Shown here piece by piece: positions 37,382 to 46,500 of a stretch of 64,000 bases of DNA. How positions within the stretch are numbered: the first letter of the stretch is position 1; the number at the start of each line of letters is the position of its first letter. The DNA comes from Flavobacteriales bacterium (lineage in GTDB: Bacteria > Bacteroidota > Bacteroidia > Flavobacteriales_D > Crocinitomicaceae). Below the pieces are notes generated by a model that saw only the letters and a list, made by a program, of their open reading frames with translations, did not search any database and was not told the origin of the DNA. The DNA is taken from contig CANHHA010000001.1 of the NCBI GenBank assembly GCA_947460825.1, forward strand, positions 149,572-213,571, in the 5' to 3' direction. The translations under genes and the position numbers were made by a program.

Positions 37382-37858
37382 ATGAAAGCTAGAAACTTTG
37401 AGGAAAGAGATACAGAAGCCTGTCTGAGAATTTTTGACGGTAATTGTCCACCCTATTTTGCTACCGAAGAGCGCACTGCCTTTGAACATTGGTTAGTATG
37501 CCAAGGAAAAACGTTGAAAAACGCATACAAGAACACAAGCTTGGAAACGTATCGCGTGATTGAACATGAAGGGGGTGAACTTTTGGGATGTGGCGGCTAT
37601 TACTTGAACTTAGATCAAACGGAAGCCCGATTTGCATGGGGAATGATTCGAAGGGAACTGCAGCATCAAGGAATCGGAAGATACCTTTCAATGCAGCGCA
37701 TAGAAGAAATCAAAGTCAACTATCCGTTGGCAGAAATTACCTTAGCTACAAGTCAACACACCGTTCCGTTTTATGCCCAACTTGGGTTTGAAGTATTGGA
37801 CATCATTCCATCGGGATTCGCTCCGAAGCTAGACAAATATGAAATGAAATGGAAGTGA
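37382..37858 (+). CDS. GNAT-family N-acetyltransferase
   Basis: 158 aa. The acetyl-CoA loop is RRELQHQGIGRYLSMQRIEE, with the preceding strand ARFAWGMI and a C-terminal QHTVPFYAQLGFEVLD typical of GNAT proteins. Starts 4 bp after uvrA and is probably co-transcribed. Substrate unknown. Confidence 0.8.
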   Translation: MKARNFEERDTEACLRIFDGNCPPYFATEERTAFEHWLVCQGKTLKNAYKNTSLETYRVIEHEGGELLGCGGYYLNLDQTEARFAWGMIRRELQHQGIGRYLSMQRIEEIKVNYPLAEITLATSQHTVPFYAQLGFEVLDIIPSGFAPKLDKYEMKWK

Positions 37859-37860
37859 AA

Positions 37861-37892
37861 TTGAACCGATCTTAAGTTAACCTGTATCTTTG
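37861..37892 (+). promoter_or_regulatory. Candidate promoter (-33 TTG, -7 TATCTTTG) of the SIMPL gene
   Basis: TTG at 37861 and TATCTTTG at 37885 are separated by 21 bases, a good fit to the Bacteroidota promoter. The ATG follows 22 bases after the -7 box. This is the best two-part promoter seen in the window. Confidence 0.6.
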
Positions 37893-37914
37893 GGTGAACT
37901 CAAAATAACATAAC

Positions 37915-38619
37915 ATGAAATCACAGCAATCCATCCTTGCAATCCTTTGTATTTCCCTTTTTTATTCGATTCATTATGGTCAAACGAAACCTACAGAAGA
38001 AATCCCCTACATTGAAGTCAATGGCTATGCGGAGAAGGAAGTAATTCCAAATGAAATTTACATCGGAATCACCTTACGAGAGCGGATGGAAAACAAAGAA
38101 AAGGTCACCATTGAAGCGCAAGAAAAACTACTGCGAGAAGCGCTTACTACCTTAAGCATTCCGATCTCGAACCTCTCTGTTGCTGATGCCAATGCCGACT
38201 ATGTGAAAGTGAGCTGGCAGAAACGTGATGTACTCACGAAAAAGGAATATCAATTAAAAGTTGGAAACGCCACAACCGTTGGCAAGGTATTCCAAGAATT
38301 AGAAAAAATGAAAATCCAAGATGGTTACATCGATCATGTGAGTCATTCTGCCATGGATAGCTTAAGAAAGCAAGTGCGAATTGAAGCAATCAAAGCGGCT
38401 AAAGAGAAATCAGATTATTTGCTTAATGCCATTGGACAAGAAACAGGAAAAGCATTGATTGTAAGTGAATCGGAAAACAGCTCCATAACACGACAAGACA
38501 TTGCACGCATGAAAATTAGCGGTAATGTTCTATTTGAGTCTGTAGATAAAGAAGCTGAGATTGAATTTCAGAAGATAAAGTTAAGTTATTCGATTTACAC
38601 GAAGTTTTCTATAAAATAG
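37915..38619 (+). CDS. Exported SIMPL-domain protein
   Basis: 234 aa. Signal peptide ILAILCISLFYSIHYGQ, then the SIMPL/BP26-like fold (EVNGYAEKEVIPNEIYIGIT; AIKAAKEKSDYLLNAIGQ). The family forms periplasmic ring assemblies in some species and has been linked to stress tolerance; the exact role here is unknown. The next gene starts 4 bp after its stop. Confidence 0.8.
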   Translation: MKSQQSILAILCISLFYSIHYGQTKPTEEIPYIEVNGYAEKEVIPNEIYIGITLRERMENKEKVTIEAQEKLLREALTTLSIPISNLSVADANADYVKVSWQKRDVLTKKEYQLKVGNATTVGKVFQELEKMKIQDGYIDHVSHSAMDSLRKQVRIEAIKAAKEKSDYLLNAIGQETGKALIVSESENSSITRQDIARMKISGNVLFESVDKEAEIEFQKIKLSYSIYTKFSIK

Positions 38620-38623
38620 CCCG

Positions 38624-39358
38624 ATGAAATGCGTGAATTATGTGGCCAATTGCCTTGCATTCGCGTTGGTAATTCGATGTAGCCCATCACCTGAAAACAC
38701 CAAAACCACGCTGGAAAAACCAGCATTCAAGCAGCATAAAAACAGGACCACGCATCAACACGTAGCGCTCAAAAAGCAAGAACCGAATAAAGACAAGAAA
38801 CTCGCTGAAGTGCACGTTGACATCCGAAGGTACTCTACCTTATCGTATCGTCATATCGTTGGCTACGACACCTTGAATAGTCAATTATCCATCTGCAAGA
38901 ATGTGTTCACATTTTTTGTGGAGAATCCAGACGTAAGTACAATAACGCGATTCAGAAAGGACGGATTTCCTATAGAATTCTGGAGCACCAACATGTGTTC
39001 TTTTTACGGAGTTCCTTCCAACCAGGTGAAGTATTTTATCAAAAAAGCGAATAGGCTCGGATACCGACGCGTGGGCTACGATGCCGAACTTTTTAGCGAA
39101 ACAGACAGCACACGATTTATTGCTTCAAACCGATTCAATGTTCATTTTGATCGGCGCACGGCACAAGAAGACATGAACCACGTGCTTCAAGAAATTAAGG
39201 GCATTCGCCTTGAAGGCGGCAGTTTGGATTACTCCTTCTTAGTATCAGTTACATCGTATGAATTGCCAATAATTCTAGAAAAATTTAAGCAACTCAACAA
39301 TCATCGACTGGTGCGCTTTGTGGAATTTATTCCTGAAGCTTGCGGGGCGATGTATTAG
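38624..39358 (+). CDS. Hypothetical exported protein
   Basis: 244 aa. The N-terminus is hydrophobic (VANCLAFALVIRC) and could be a lipoprotein signal with Cys19, though Arg at -1 is unusual. The mature part is a mixed alpha/beta protein without a motif I recognise (YRHIVGYDTLNSQL, GVPSNQVKYFIKKANRLGYR). It follows the SIMPL gene by 4 bp and is probably co-transcribed with it. Confidence 0.6.
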   Translation: MKCVNYVANCLAFALVIRCSPSPENTKTTLEKPAFKQHKNRTTHQHVALKKQEPNKDKKLAEVHVDIRRYSTLSYRHIVGYDTLNSQLSICKNVFTFFVENPDVSTITRFRKDGFPIEFWSTNMCSFYGVPSNQVKYFIKKANRLGYRRVGYDAELFSETDSTRFIASNRFNVHFDRRTAQEDMNHVLQEIKGIRLEGGSLDYSFLVSVTSYELPIILEKFKQLNNHRLVRFVEFIPEACGAMY

Positions 39359-39386
39359 TTCACTATCTTTACATAAATTATTCAAT

Positions 39387-39836
39387 ATGAAACACCTACT
39401 TCCTTTATTCGCCCTTATTGCATTAGCAACGGCATGTAAAAAGAATGAAACAAAAACTTATACCATCGGTGAAGAAGGTTTTGGAGGAATTGTCATCGAA
39501 TTGGATGAGACGAACCAGCACGGATTAGTGGTCGCCAAAACGGATCAAGTTACCTTTGCCATGCACAAAAATTGGAATGATTCTAAAGCCACTGTTGAAG
39601 CCTACACAGCAGGTGGAGAAGGCTGGAGACTTCCTACAAAAACAGAATTGGAATTGATTTACAGCACCAAAGCTTCCTTGAGTGGGTTCGATAACAGAGA
39701 TTATTGGTCTTCTACCCCCGGAACAGGTACTGCTTGGTCCAAATACTTCGGAAGCACCATGGGAGGATTTACTTCCAGTCCGTGGAAAGCCCTTTCCAAT
39801 TGCACCTTGTGCTCTAGAGGCGTAAAGGAATTTTAA
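39387..39836 (+). CDS. DUF1566-like lipoprotein
   Basis: 149 aa from the ATG at 39387. The lipoprotein signal is HLLPLFALIALATAC with Cys17. The mature part reads GEEGFGGIVIELDET ... GWRLPTKTELELIYSTK ... RDYWSSTPGTG, the Lcl/DUF1566-type lectin-like fold in which the GWRLPT and YWSST motifs are diagnostic. It is probably anchored in the outer membrane. Function unknown. The longer ORF-track start overlaps the previous gene and lacks a signal. Confidence 0.75.
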   Translation: MKHLLPLFALIALATACKKNETKTYTIGEEGFGGIVIELDETNQHGLVVAKTDQVTFAMHKNWNDSKATVEAYTAGGEGWRLPTKTELELIYSTKASLSGFDNRDYWSSTPGTGTAWSKYFGSTMGGFTSSPWKALSNCTLCSRGVKEF

Positions 39837-39883
39837 GTATTACCGCATTTTCATAAATTTTTATCGCACAAAGGCCGAATTAA

Positions 39884-39899
39884 TCGTTTAAATAAACGA
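39884..39899. promoter_or_regulatory. 7-2-7 inverted repeat upstream of katG, possible peroxide-regulator site
   Basis: TCGTTTA-AA-TAAACGA is a perfect inverted repeat, 51 bases upstream of the candidate -7 box of katG. Peroxide regulators (OxyR, PerR) bind dyads of this size, but the sequence matches neither consensus closely. No T-run follows, so it is not an obvious terminator. Confidence 0.4.
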
Positions 39900-39950
39900 A
39901 TTCGATAACCCTATAAATCAATTCGATACCTTCTTGGGTTTATTTGATAA

Positions 39951-39958
39951 TACCTTTG
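39951..39958 (+). promoter_or_regulatory. Candidate -7 box of katG
   Basis: TACCTTTG fits TAnnTTTG, 17 bases before the katG ATG. No -33 TTG at standard spacing, as expected of an activator-dependent promoter (inference). Confidence 0.45.
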
Positions 39959-39972
39959 ACAAAATTCAATAA

Positions 39973-42288
<2,316 letters not shown>

Positions 42289-42312
42289 AAGGTTGATTTA
42301 AATAATCAAAAG

Positions 42313-42342
42313 AAAAGCCTCCTGCTCGCGGGAGGCTTTTTT
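42313..42342 (+). terminator. Intrinsic terminator of katG
   Basis: AAAAGCCTCC and GGAGGCTTTT form a perfect 10-bp stem around an 8-base loop, ending in TTTTTT. It lies 25 bases after the katG stop. Confidence 0.9.
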
Positions 42343-42353
42343 CATATTAGCGT

Positions 42354-42499
42354 TTTACAAAAGGACTTAATCTCATCGCGTACCGAGCGGAATGCGTTCA
42401 TAAGCTCTTCTTCGGTACCCCTTGCTTTCGCAGGATCTGGGAAATTGTGATGAATGCGCTTCACCGCACCGGGAAACACAGGACATTGCTCGCTGGCGT
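42354..42499 (-). repeat. Partial duplicate of the arsC 3' end (146 bp), copy A
   Basis: These 146 bases match 43860..44005 at all but two positions. On the minus strand they encode the last ~50 residues of ArsC in frame ([10 protein letters not shown] ... [15 protein letters not shown]) and finish as CKTLI-stop; the intact copy ends CKSLI-stop. Similarity ends inside codon 81, at the junction with the DUF1016 segment. The 305-bp gap between katG and the nuclease gene is otherwise only the katG terminator and ~95 bp holding a GGTGGGC-GAA-GCCCGCC hairpin. Confidence 0.9.
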
Positions 42500-42593
42500 A
42501 TTTATGCGAAGCAAAAGAAATTCCTTTAACAACAAATGTTTATGAGGTGGGCGAAGCCCGCCAATTGCGAGTAAAGTTTTAGCAGTAGTTATT

Positions 42594-43577
42594 CTATTTC
42601 TCACCCGTTTCATTGTCAAATAGTTCGTGCAATTTTTGTTGTAAAAGTTTCTTATCTGGCAGTTGCGTTTTATATTCTGAAACCATTGTCGGGGAAAGGC
42701 TTCTGCTTAATGAATATTCAACTACTTCACTGTCTTTGTCCTTGCAGAGCAACACTCCAATGCTCGGATTTTCATTTGGTTTTCTTACGTCTCTGTCCAA
42801 AGCTTCTAGATAAAAGTTAAGCTGTCCCAAGTGTTCGGGTTTAAACTTGTCGGCTTTAAGCTCAAACGCGACAAGACATTGAAGTCCACGATGGTAGAAT
42901 AGCAAGTCAAGATAAAAGTCACTGTTACCAACTGGCAGCTTATACTCTTCTCCTATAAACAAAAAGTCTTTACCAAGTTCAAGAATGAAGTTTTTCATTT
43001 GCCCTACAAGTCCATGTTGCAAGTCACTCTCACTGTGTGGATCAGGTAGATTCAGAAACTCAAATACATACCTGTCTTTAAACGTATTTGTCAGGTCGTG
43101 TTTACTTTCTCTCAACGCTGCCGAGAGTTTTGAGTTTCCAATCATTGTCCGCTCGAACAGGCTCGCAGAAATTTGTCGATCAAGTTCTCTGAAACTATAG
43201 TTATCCTGTTTAGCAAGCTTCAAATAAAACTCCCTTTCTTCAATAGTCTTACACCTTGAAAATATTGCCAAATTATGTGACCAACTAATTTCTCTCAACA
43301 GTGTTGAGAGTTTTGGAAAGTCAACGTAAGTTTCGTAAAACTGCTTCATTCTCCACATATTTTTGTCGGAGAAGCCTTTTATTTCTGGTTCTTGTTTCTG
43401 TATGAAATTAGCTAATTCTGTAACCACAGAGTCACCCCATTCTGACTGTTCTATCTTCTTGCTGATATGCTCTCCAATAGCCCAATAGAGGTTTATTAGT
43501 TCAGTGTTTACTGCTTTTATTGCATTAGTCCGAGATTGTTTTATTAGCTGAATTATGTCCGTAAATCGATTCTCCAT
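42594..43577 (-). CDS. DUF1016/YhcG-type PD-(D/E)XK nuclease
   Basis: 327 aa. The N-terminal helical DUF1016 part has NLYWAIGEHISKKIEQSEWG and NMWRMKQFYETYVDFPKLST. The C-terminal nuclease fold carries DFYLDLLFYHRGLQCLVAFE then LKADKFKPEHLGQLNFYLEA, giving the D...E-x-K catalytic pattern. Members are predicted DNA nucleases found in mobile or defence settings. It is a single-gene insert of ~1.5 kb placed between two copies of the arsC 3' end. The ~270 bp upstream (43578..43847) contain no gene. Not part of the arsenic function. Confidence 0.85.
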   Translation of the reverse strand: MENRFTDIIQLIKQSRTNAIKAVNTELINLYWAIGEHISKKIEQSEWGDSVVTELANFIQKQEPEIKGFSDKNMWRMKQFYETYVDFPKLSTLLREISWSHNLAIFSRCKTIEEREFYLKLAKQDNYSFRELDRQISASLFERTMIGNSKLSAALRESKHDLTNTFKDRYVFEFLNLPDPHSESDLQHGLVGQMKNFILELGKDFLFIGEEYKLPVGNSDFYLDLLFYHRGLQCLVAFELKADKFKPEHLGQLNFYLEALDRDVRKPNENPSIGVLLCKDKDSEVVEYSLSRSLSPTMVSEYKTQLPDKKLLQQKLHELFDNETGEK

Positions 43578-43847
43578 TCTTTAATTCTATCTATACAAAT
43601 TCATTATTTTCTTAAAGTGTTTCTCTTTTGTTTTAGTTTTCTGCCATAACAGCTAACTATTATATAACTAAAAAACTTGAAACAGGTAAATAGCTTAGCT
43701 TCATTTTATAGAGGCAAACAGTATATACTAAAATAATATTTTTAATGAAACGCAAGCCCCAACTCGTTACTTGAAATAACCTATAATTCCCACCATTTGA
43801 GAACTAGGAATGACCTTATGTTCGTCTTCAGTAACAGAAGACCTTTT

Positions 43848-44246
43848 TCATATCAAGGATTTACAAAAGGACTTAATCTCATCGCGTACCGAGCGGAATG
43901 CGTTCATAAGCTCTTCTTCAGTACCCCTTGCTTTCGCCGGATCTGGGAAATTGTGATGAATGCGCTTCACCGCACCGGGAAACACAGGACATTGCTCGCT
44001 GGCGTGGTCGCACACCGTAAAAACTAAATCAAAGGGAATGTGCACGTATTCATCCACATGATTGGAGGTATGCATGGAAATGTCGATTCCATCTTCTGCC
44101 ATCACTGCAATCGCGCGCGGATTAACCCCATGCGTTTCAATACCCGCGCTATACACGGTGGCAACAGCCCCGTGAAAATGACGAAGATATCCTTCGGCCA
44201 ACTGACTTCTACAGCTATTCCCTGTACACAACACTAAAATATTCAT
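43848..44246 (-). CDS. arsC: Arsenate reductase, low-molecular-weight phosphatase (thioredoxin) type
   Basis: 132 aa. The P-loop is LCTGNSCRS with C7-x5-R13; redox Cys79 and Cys86 lie in TVCDHASEQC, and D102 is in FPDPAKA. It reduces arsenate to arsenite for export by the Acr3 pump encoded immediately upstream (4-bp overlap). The last ~50 codons are the intact member of a 146-bp duplication. The gene is complete, so the insertion left a working 3' end. Confidence 0.92.
   Translation of the reverse strand: MNILVLCTGNSCRSQLAEGYLRHFHGAVATVYSAGIETHGVNPRAIAVMAEDGIDISMHTSNHVDEYVHIPFDLVFTVCDHASEQCPVFPGAVKRIHHNFPDPAKARGTEEELMNAFRSVRDEIKSFCKSLI
43860..44005 (-). repeat. arsC 3' end repeat, copy B (within arsC)
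   Basis: This is the in-gene copy of the 146-bp repeat also present at 42354..42499, with two mismatches. The copies are direct repeats 1506 bp apart and bound the DUF1016 insert. Confidence 0.9.
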
Positions 44247-45277
44247 GACTTACTAAATTTATTCTTCAATGCTAAACTGGCTTTAACCAAGAGAATTAAC
44301 GCCGGCACCTCCACTAATGGTCCGATCACCCCGGCAAAGGCTTGTCCTGAATTCAGACCAAATACACCGATGGAAACGGCAATGGCCAACTCGAAATTAT
44401 TTCCAGCAGCAGTGAACGCTACGGTGGCGGTGTCTTTGTAGGAAGAACCCAAGGCTTTGGCTACAAAAAACATGAGGAAGAACATGACCAAAAAGAATAT
44501 TACCAGCGGAAGCGCTACCCGAAGTACATCCAAAGGTAAGGTGGCAATGAGTTTTCCTTTTAAACTGAACATAACCACAATGGTAAAGAGTAAGGCCATC
44601 AAGGTAATAGGAGAAATTTTCGGGAGGAACTTATGTTGAAACCAATCTTGTCCGAATTTCGGAATTAACAGCGCCCTACTCAACATTGCTGCTGCAAATG
44701 GAATTCCTAAATAAATTCCAACCGTTTTCGCAATCTCAAGCATGCTGATGTCCATAGTTATCGCATTGAATCCGAACAGGGGAAGCATAATCTCTAGATA
44801 GAAATACGCATAGAAACTGAAGAAAAGCACCTGCAATAGGCTGTTTATCCCTACTAAGCCAGCCACCAACTCCCGATTGCCTCCGGCGAGGTCATTCCAA
44901 ACAATCACCATGGCAATGCACGGCGCCAGACCAATTACAATTAACCCCGTCAAATATTCAGGGTCTTTTGGGAGAAAGGTAATTGCCAATAAAAACATTA
45001 AAAAGGGACCCACAATCCATGTGATAAAAAGGGACGAAAACAACAAGCGTTTATTACTCAAAGTAGCAGGAACTTTCGCGAAATCCACCTTGGTTAAGGG
45101 GGGATACATCATAAGGATGAGCCCAATGGCCAGGGGAACATTCGTAGTACCGATGGCAACATTCGACAATAACCCTTCTACATTGGGAATTATATTTCCA
45201 AGTAGGACCCCCACTCCCATGGCTAAAAAAATCCAAAGGGTTAAAAAGCGATCCAAGAATTTAAGGCGTGTATTCAT
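44243..45277 (-). CDS. acr3: Acr3-type arsenite efflux permease
   Basis: 344 aa with ten membrane segments. The conserved Cys120 is in GLIVIGLAPCIAMVIVWND, and FTAAGNNFELAIAVSIGVFG is the second family motif. It exports arsenite. Starts 13 bp after the DUF6428 gene and overlaps arsC by 4 bp. Confidence 0.95.
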   Translation of the reverse strand: MNTRLKFLDRFLTLWIFLAMGVGVLLGNIIPNVEGLLSNVAIGTTNVPLAIGLILMMYPPLTKVDFAKVPATLSNKRLLFSSLFITWIVGPFLMFLLAITFLPKDPEYLTGLIVIGLAPCIAMVIVWNDLAGGNRELVAGLVGINSLLQVLFFSFYAYFYLEIMLPLFGFNAITMDISMLEIAKTVGIYLGIPFAAAMLSRALLIPKFGQDWFQHKFLPKISPITLMALLFTIVVMFSLKGKLIATLPLDVLRVALPLVIFFLVMFFLMFFVAKALGSSYKDTATVAFTAAGNNFELAIAVSIGVFGLNSGQAFAGVIGPLVEVPALILLVKASLALKNKFSKS

Positions 45278-45289
45278 AAAACCAAGGAA

Positions 45290-45733
45290 TTAACAGCAAC
45301 CACTATTTGGGGTACAACTTGGTTTAGGCAATTCTGCTGAAGGAATACCACAATGATCTGGTGCTAAACACTCAGTAAACAACGGAGTTAAATTGAAGAC
45401 ACCCTCAGAAAATGAAATGCCATAACGTTCAATGGTTTGTCCTTGAAATTCTATTTCAACCGGCTCATCGGTCAGACCGTAATCTAGCTCCCCTTTTTTT
45501 ATAATTCCCAACCACTTTAACGATGTAAGACGGTGGTCGATATCATTTGCCACCCAGAGCTGAAAGGTGATTTTTCGTTCTACGCGCGCCACTCCACCGC
45601 AATCAATAAAGTTTTTACTGATTAAAGCCAATTCAGTGACATGGAAATGGGCAGGAACTAAGGTTCCGTTAGGAAGCATCAGTTTAATGTGAGTAACTTC
45701 CTTTAAGGTAGATTTGAATTCAGACAGTTTCAT
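45290..45733 (-). CDS. DUF6428 arsenic-operon protein
   Basis: 147 aa. It reads LSEFKSTLKEVTHIKLMLPN then GTLVPAHFHVTELALI, matching DUF6428 proteins that occur between arsR and acr3 in Bacteroidota. The C-terminal tail is Cys-rich (AELPKPSCTPNSGCC), a plausible arsenite- or metal-binding tail (inference). Overlaps arsR by 14 bp. Confidence 0.8.
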   Translation of the reverse strand: MKLSEFKSTLKEVTHIKLMLPNGTLVPAHFHVTELALISKNFIDCGGVARVERKITFQLWVANDIDHRLTSLKWLGIIKKGELDYGLTDEPVEIEFQGQTIERYGISFSEGVFNLTPLFTECLAPDHCGIPSAELPKPSCTPNSGCC

Positions 45734-46055
45734 CGCAACATGTTTTTGGAATGGATAATTTAATGGAATTAATCAGGGTAAGCATCGTTTCAAGGTGTTC
45801 GTCAGACAAACAATAACACACGGAGGTGCCCGAAATTTGCCCGTTGATTATTCCTGCATTTTTTAGCTCTTGTAAATGCCTCGAAATACTGGCCTGAGCT
45901 AGTGGAAGTTCGTCTACGATATCCCCGCAAATACACGTTCCCTTTTGCAGCAAATAAGATACAATCGACAAACGCGCCGGATGACCTAAGGCTTTAAACA
46001 CCTCCGACAGTGAAAGTACACTCAGCGAATAAGCATCTATTTTTGTAACACCCAT
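45720..46055 (-). CDS. arsR: ArsR-family arsenite-responsive repressor
   Basis: A 111-aa winged-helix protein. ALGHPARLSIVSYLLQKGTC begins the DNA-binding domain. C41 and C43 (TCICGD) occupy the position of the ELCVCDL metal loop, and the recognition helix is QASISRHLQELKNAG. Additional Cys pairs at 80/82 and 106/107. It should repress the operon it heads and release on arsenite. Confidence 0.92.
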   Translation of the reverse strand: MGVTKIDAYSLSVLSLSEVFKALGHPARLSIVSYLLQKGTCICGDIVDELPLAQASISRHLQELKNAGIINGQISGTSVCYCLSDEHLETMLTLINSIKLSIPKTCCDETV

Positions 46056-46067
46056 GATTAACTATAT

Positions 46068-46083
46068 ATCGCAATATTACGAT
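46068..46083. promoter_or_regulatory. Candidate ArsR operator
   Basis: ATCGCAATATTACGAT is a 16-bp dyad with one mismatch, 13 bases upstream of the arsR start. The ATCG/CGAT arms around an AT-rich core resemble ArsR sites of other Bacteroidota ars operons (from memory). Confidence 0.6.
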
Positions 46084-46121
46084 TAATAATTGAGGGGCAT
46101 TTATTTTTTCTATTTTTACCT

Positions 46122-46451
46122 ATGATTATTTCCATCACAGGCTTAAGGCCTAAGTCTATTCTGCATAGCATTCCCTTTTGGTTTCGGGCAATCCCTTCGT
46201 TTAATCAGGCTAAAAATGCGCCGGGCAATCAGTTCTGTGAGGTAAAACGAATACAAGGCATACAACATACCTTAACCGCATGGAACGACATGGGAACCTT
46301 GCGTGCGTTTGTAGGTTCAGGGCCTCATTTAAACGCTGTAAAATCTTTTCGAAAAATAGCCACGGGAAGCACCTATCATTATGAAAGTGACACCATTCCT
46401 ACGTGGGAAGAAGCGCGACGTTTGTGGGAAGCAAATTATAAGGAGTATTAA
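46122..46451 (+). CDS. Small spheroidene-monooxygenase (CrtA)-like / DUF3291-like protein
   Basis: 109 aa. ISITGLRPKSILHSIPFWFR, SFNQAKNAPGNQFCEVKRIQ and QHTLTAWNDMGTLRAFV match the dimeric alpha/beta-barrel (antibiotic-monooxygenase fold) proteins annotated as CrtA-like or DUF3291. It is shorter than CrtA and no carotenoid genes are near. Function unknown. Divergent from arsR; shares the 66-bp gap with the candidate operator, so it may be arsenite-influenced. Confidence 0.6.
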   Translation: MIISITGLRPKSILHSIPFWFRAIPSFNQAKNAPGNQFCEVKRIQGIQHTLTAWNDMGTLRAFVGSGPHLNAVKSFRKIATGSTYHYESDTIPTWEEARRLWEANYKEY

Positions 46452-46456
46452 AATTC

Positions 46457-46486
46457 ACAGGGTGCGGAATGAATTCCACACCCTGT
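46457..46486. terminator. Bidirectional terminator hairpin
   Basis: ACAGGGTG and CACCCTGT form a perfect 8-bp stem, extended by GGAA/TTCC inside. It sits between the convergent stops at 46451 and 46501 and is flanked by AT-rich runs. Confidence 0.7.
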
Positions 46487-46500
46487 TAATAAAACGCTGT

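Noticed and set aside
43804-43852. GTCTTC-loop-GAAGAC hairpin with CTTTTT as arsC terminator
   Set aside because: The T-run follows the stem on the plus strand, whereas arsC is on the minus strand; no plus-strand gene ends here, so it may be a leftover of the insertion.
42500-43860. Integron gene cassette carrying the DUF1016 gene
   Set aside because: A GGTGGGC-GAA-GCCCGCC hairpin follows the gene and a GCTAACTATTATATAACT-type segment precedes it, but I see no convincing attC core pair, and the duplicated arsC end is a better account of the boundaries.
44877-45293. 138-aa plus-strand ORF opposite acr3
   Set aside because: Shadow of the Acr3 membrane protein; no family features of its own.
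46122-46451. Assignment as carotenoid spheroidene monooxygenase
   Set aside because: Too short for CrtA and no carotenoid genes nearby; only the fold-level similarity is kept.
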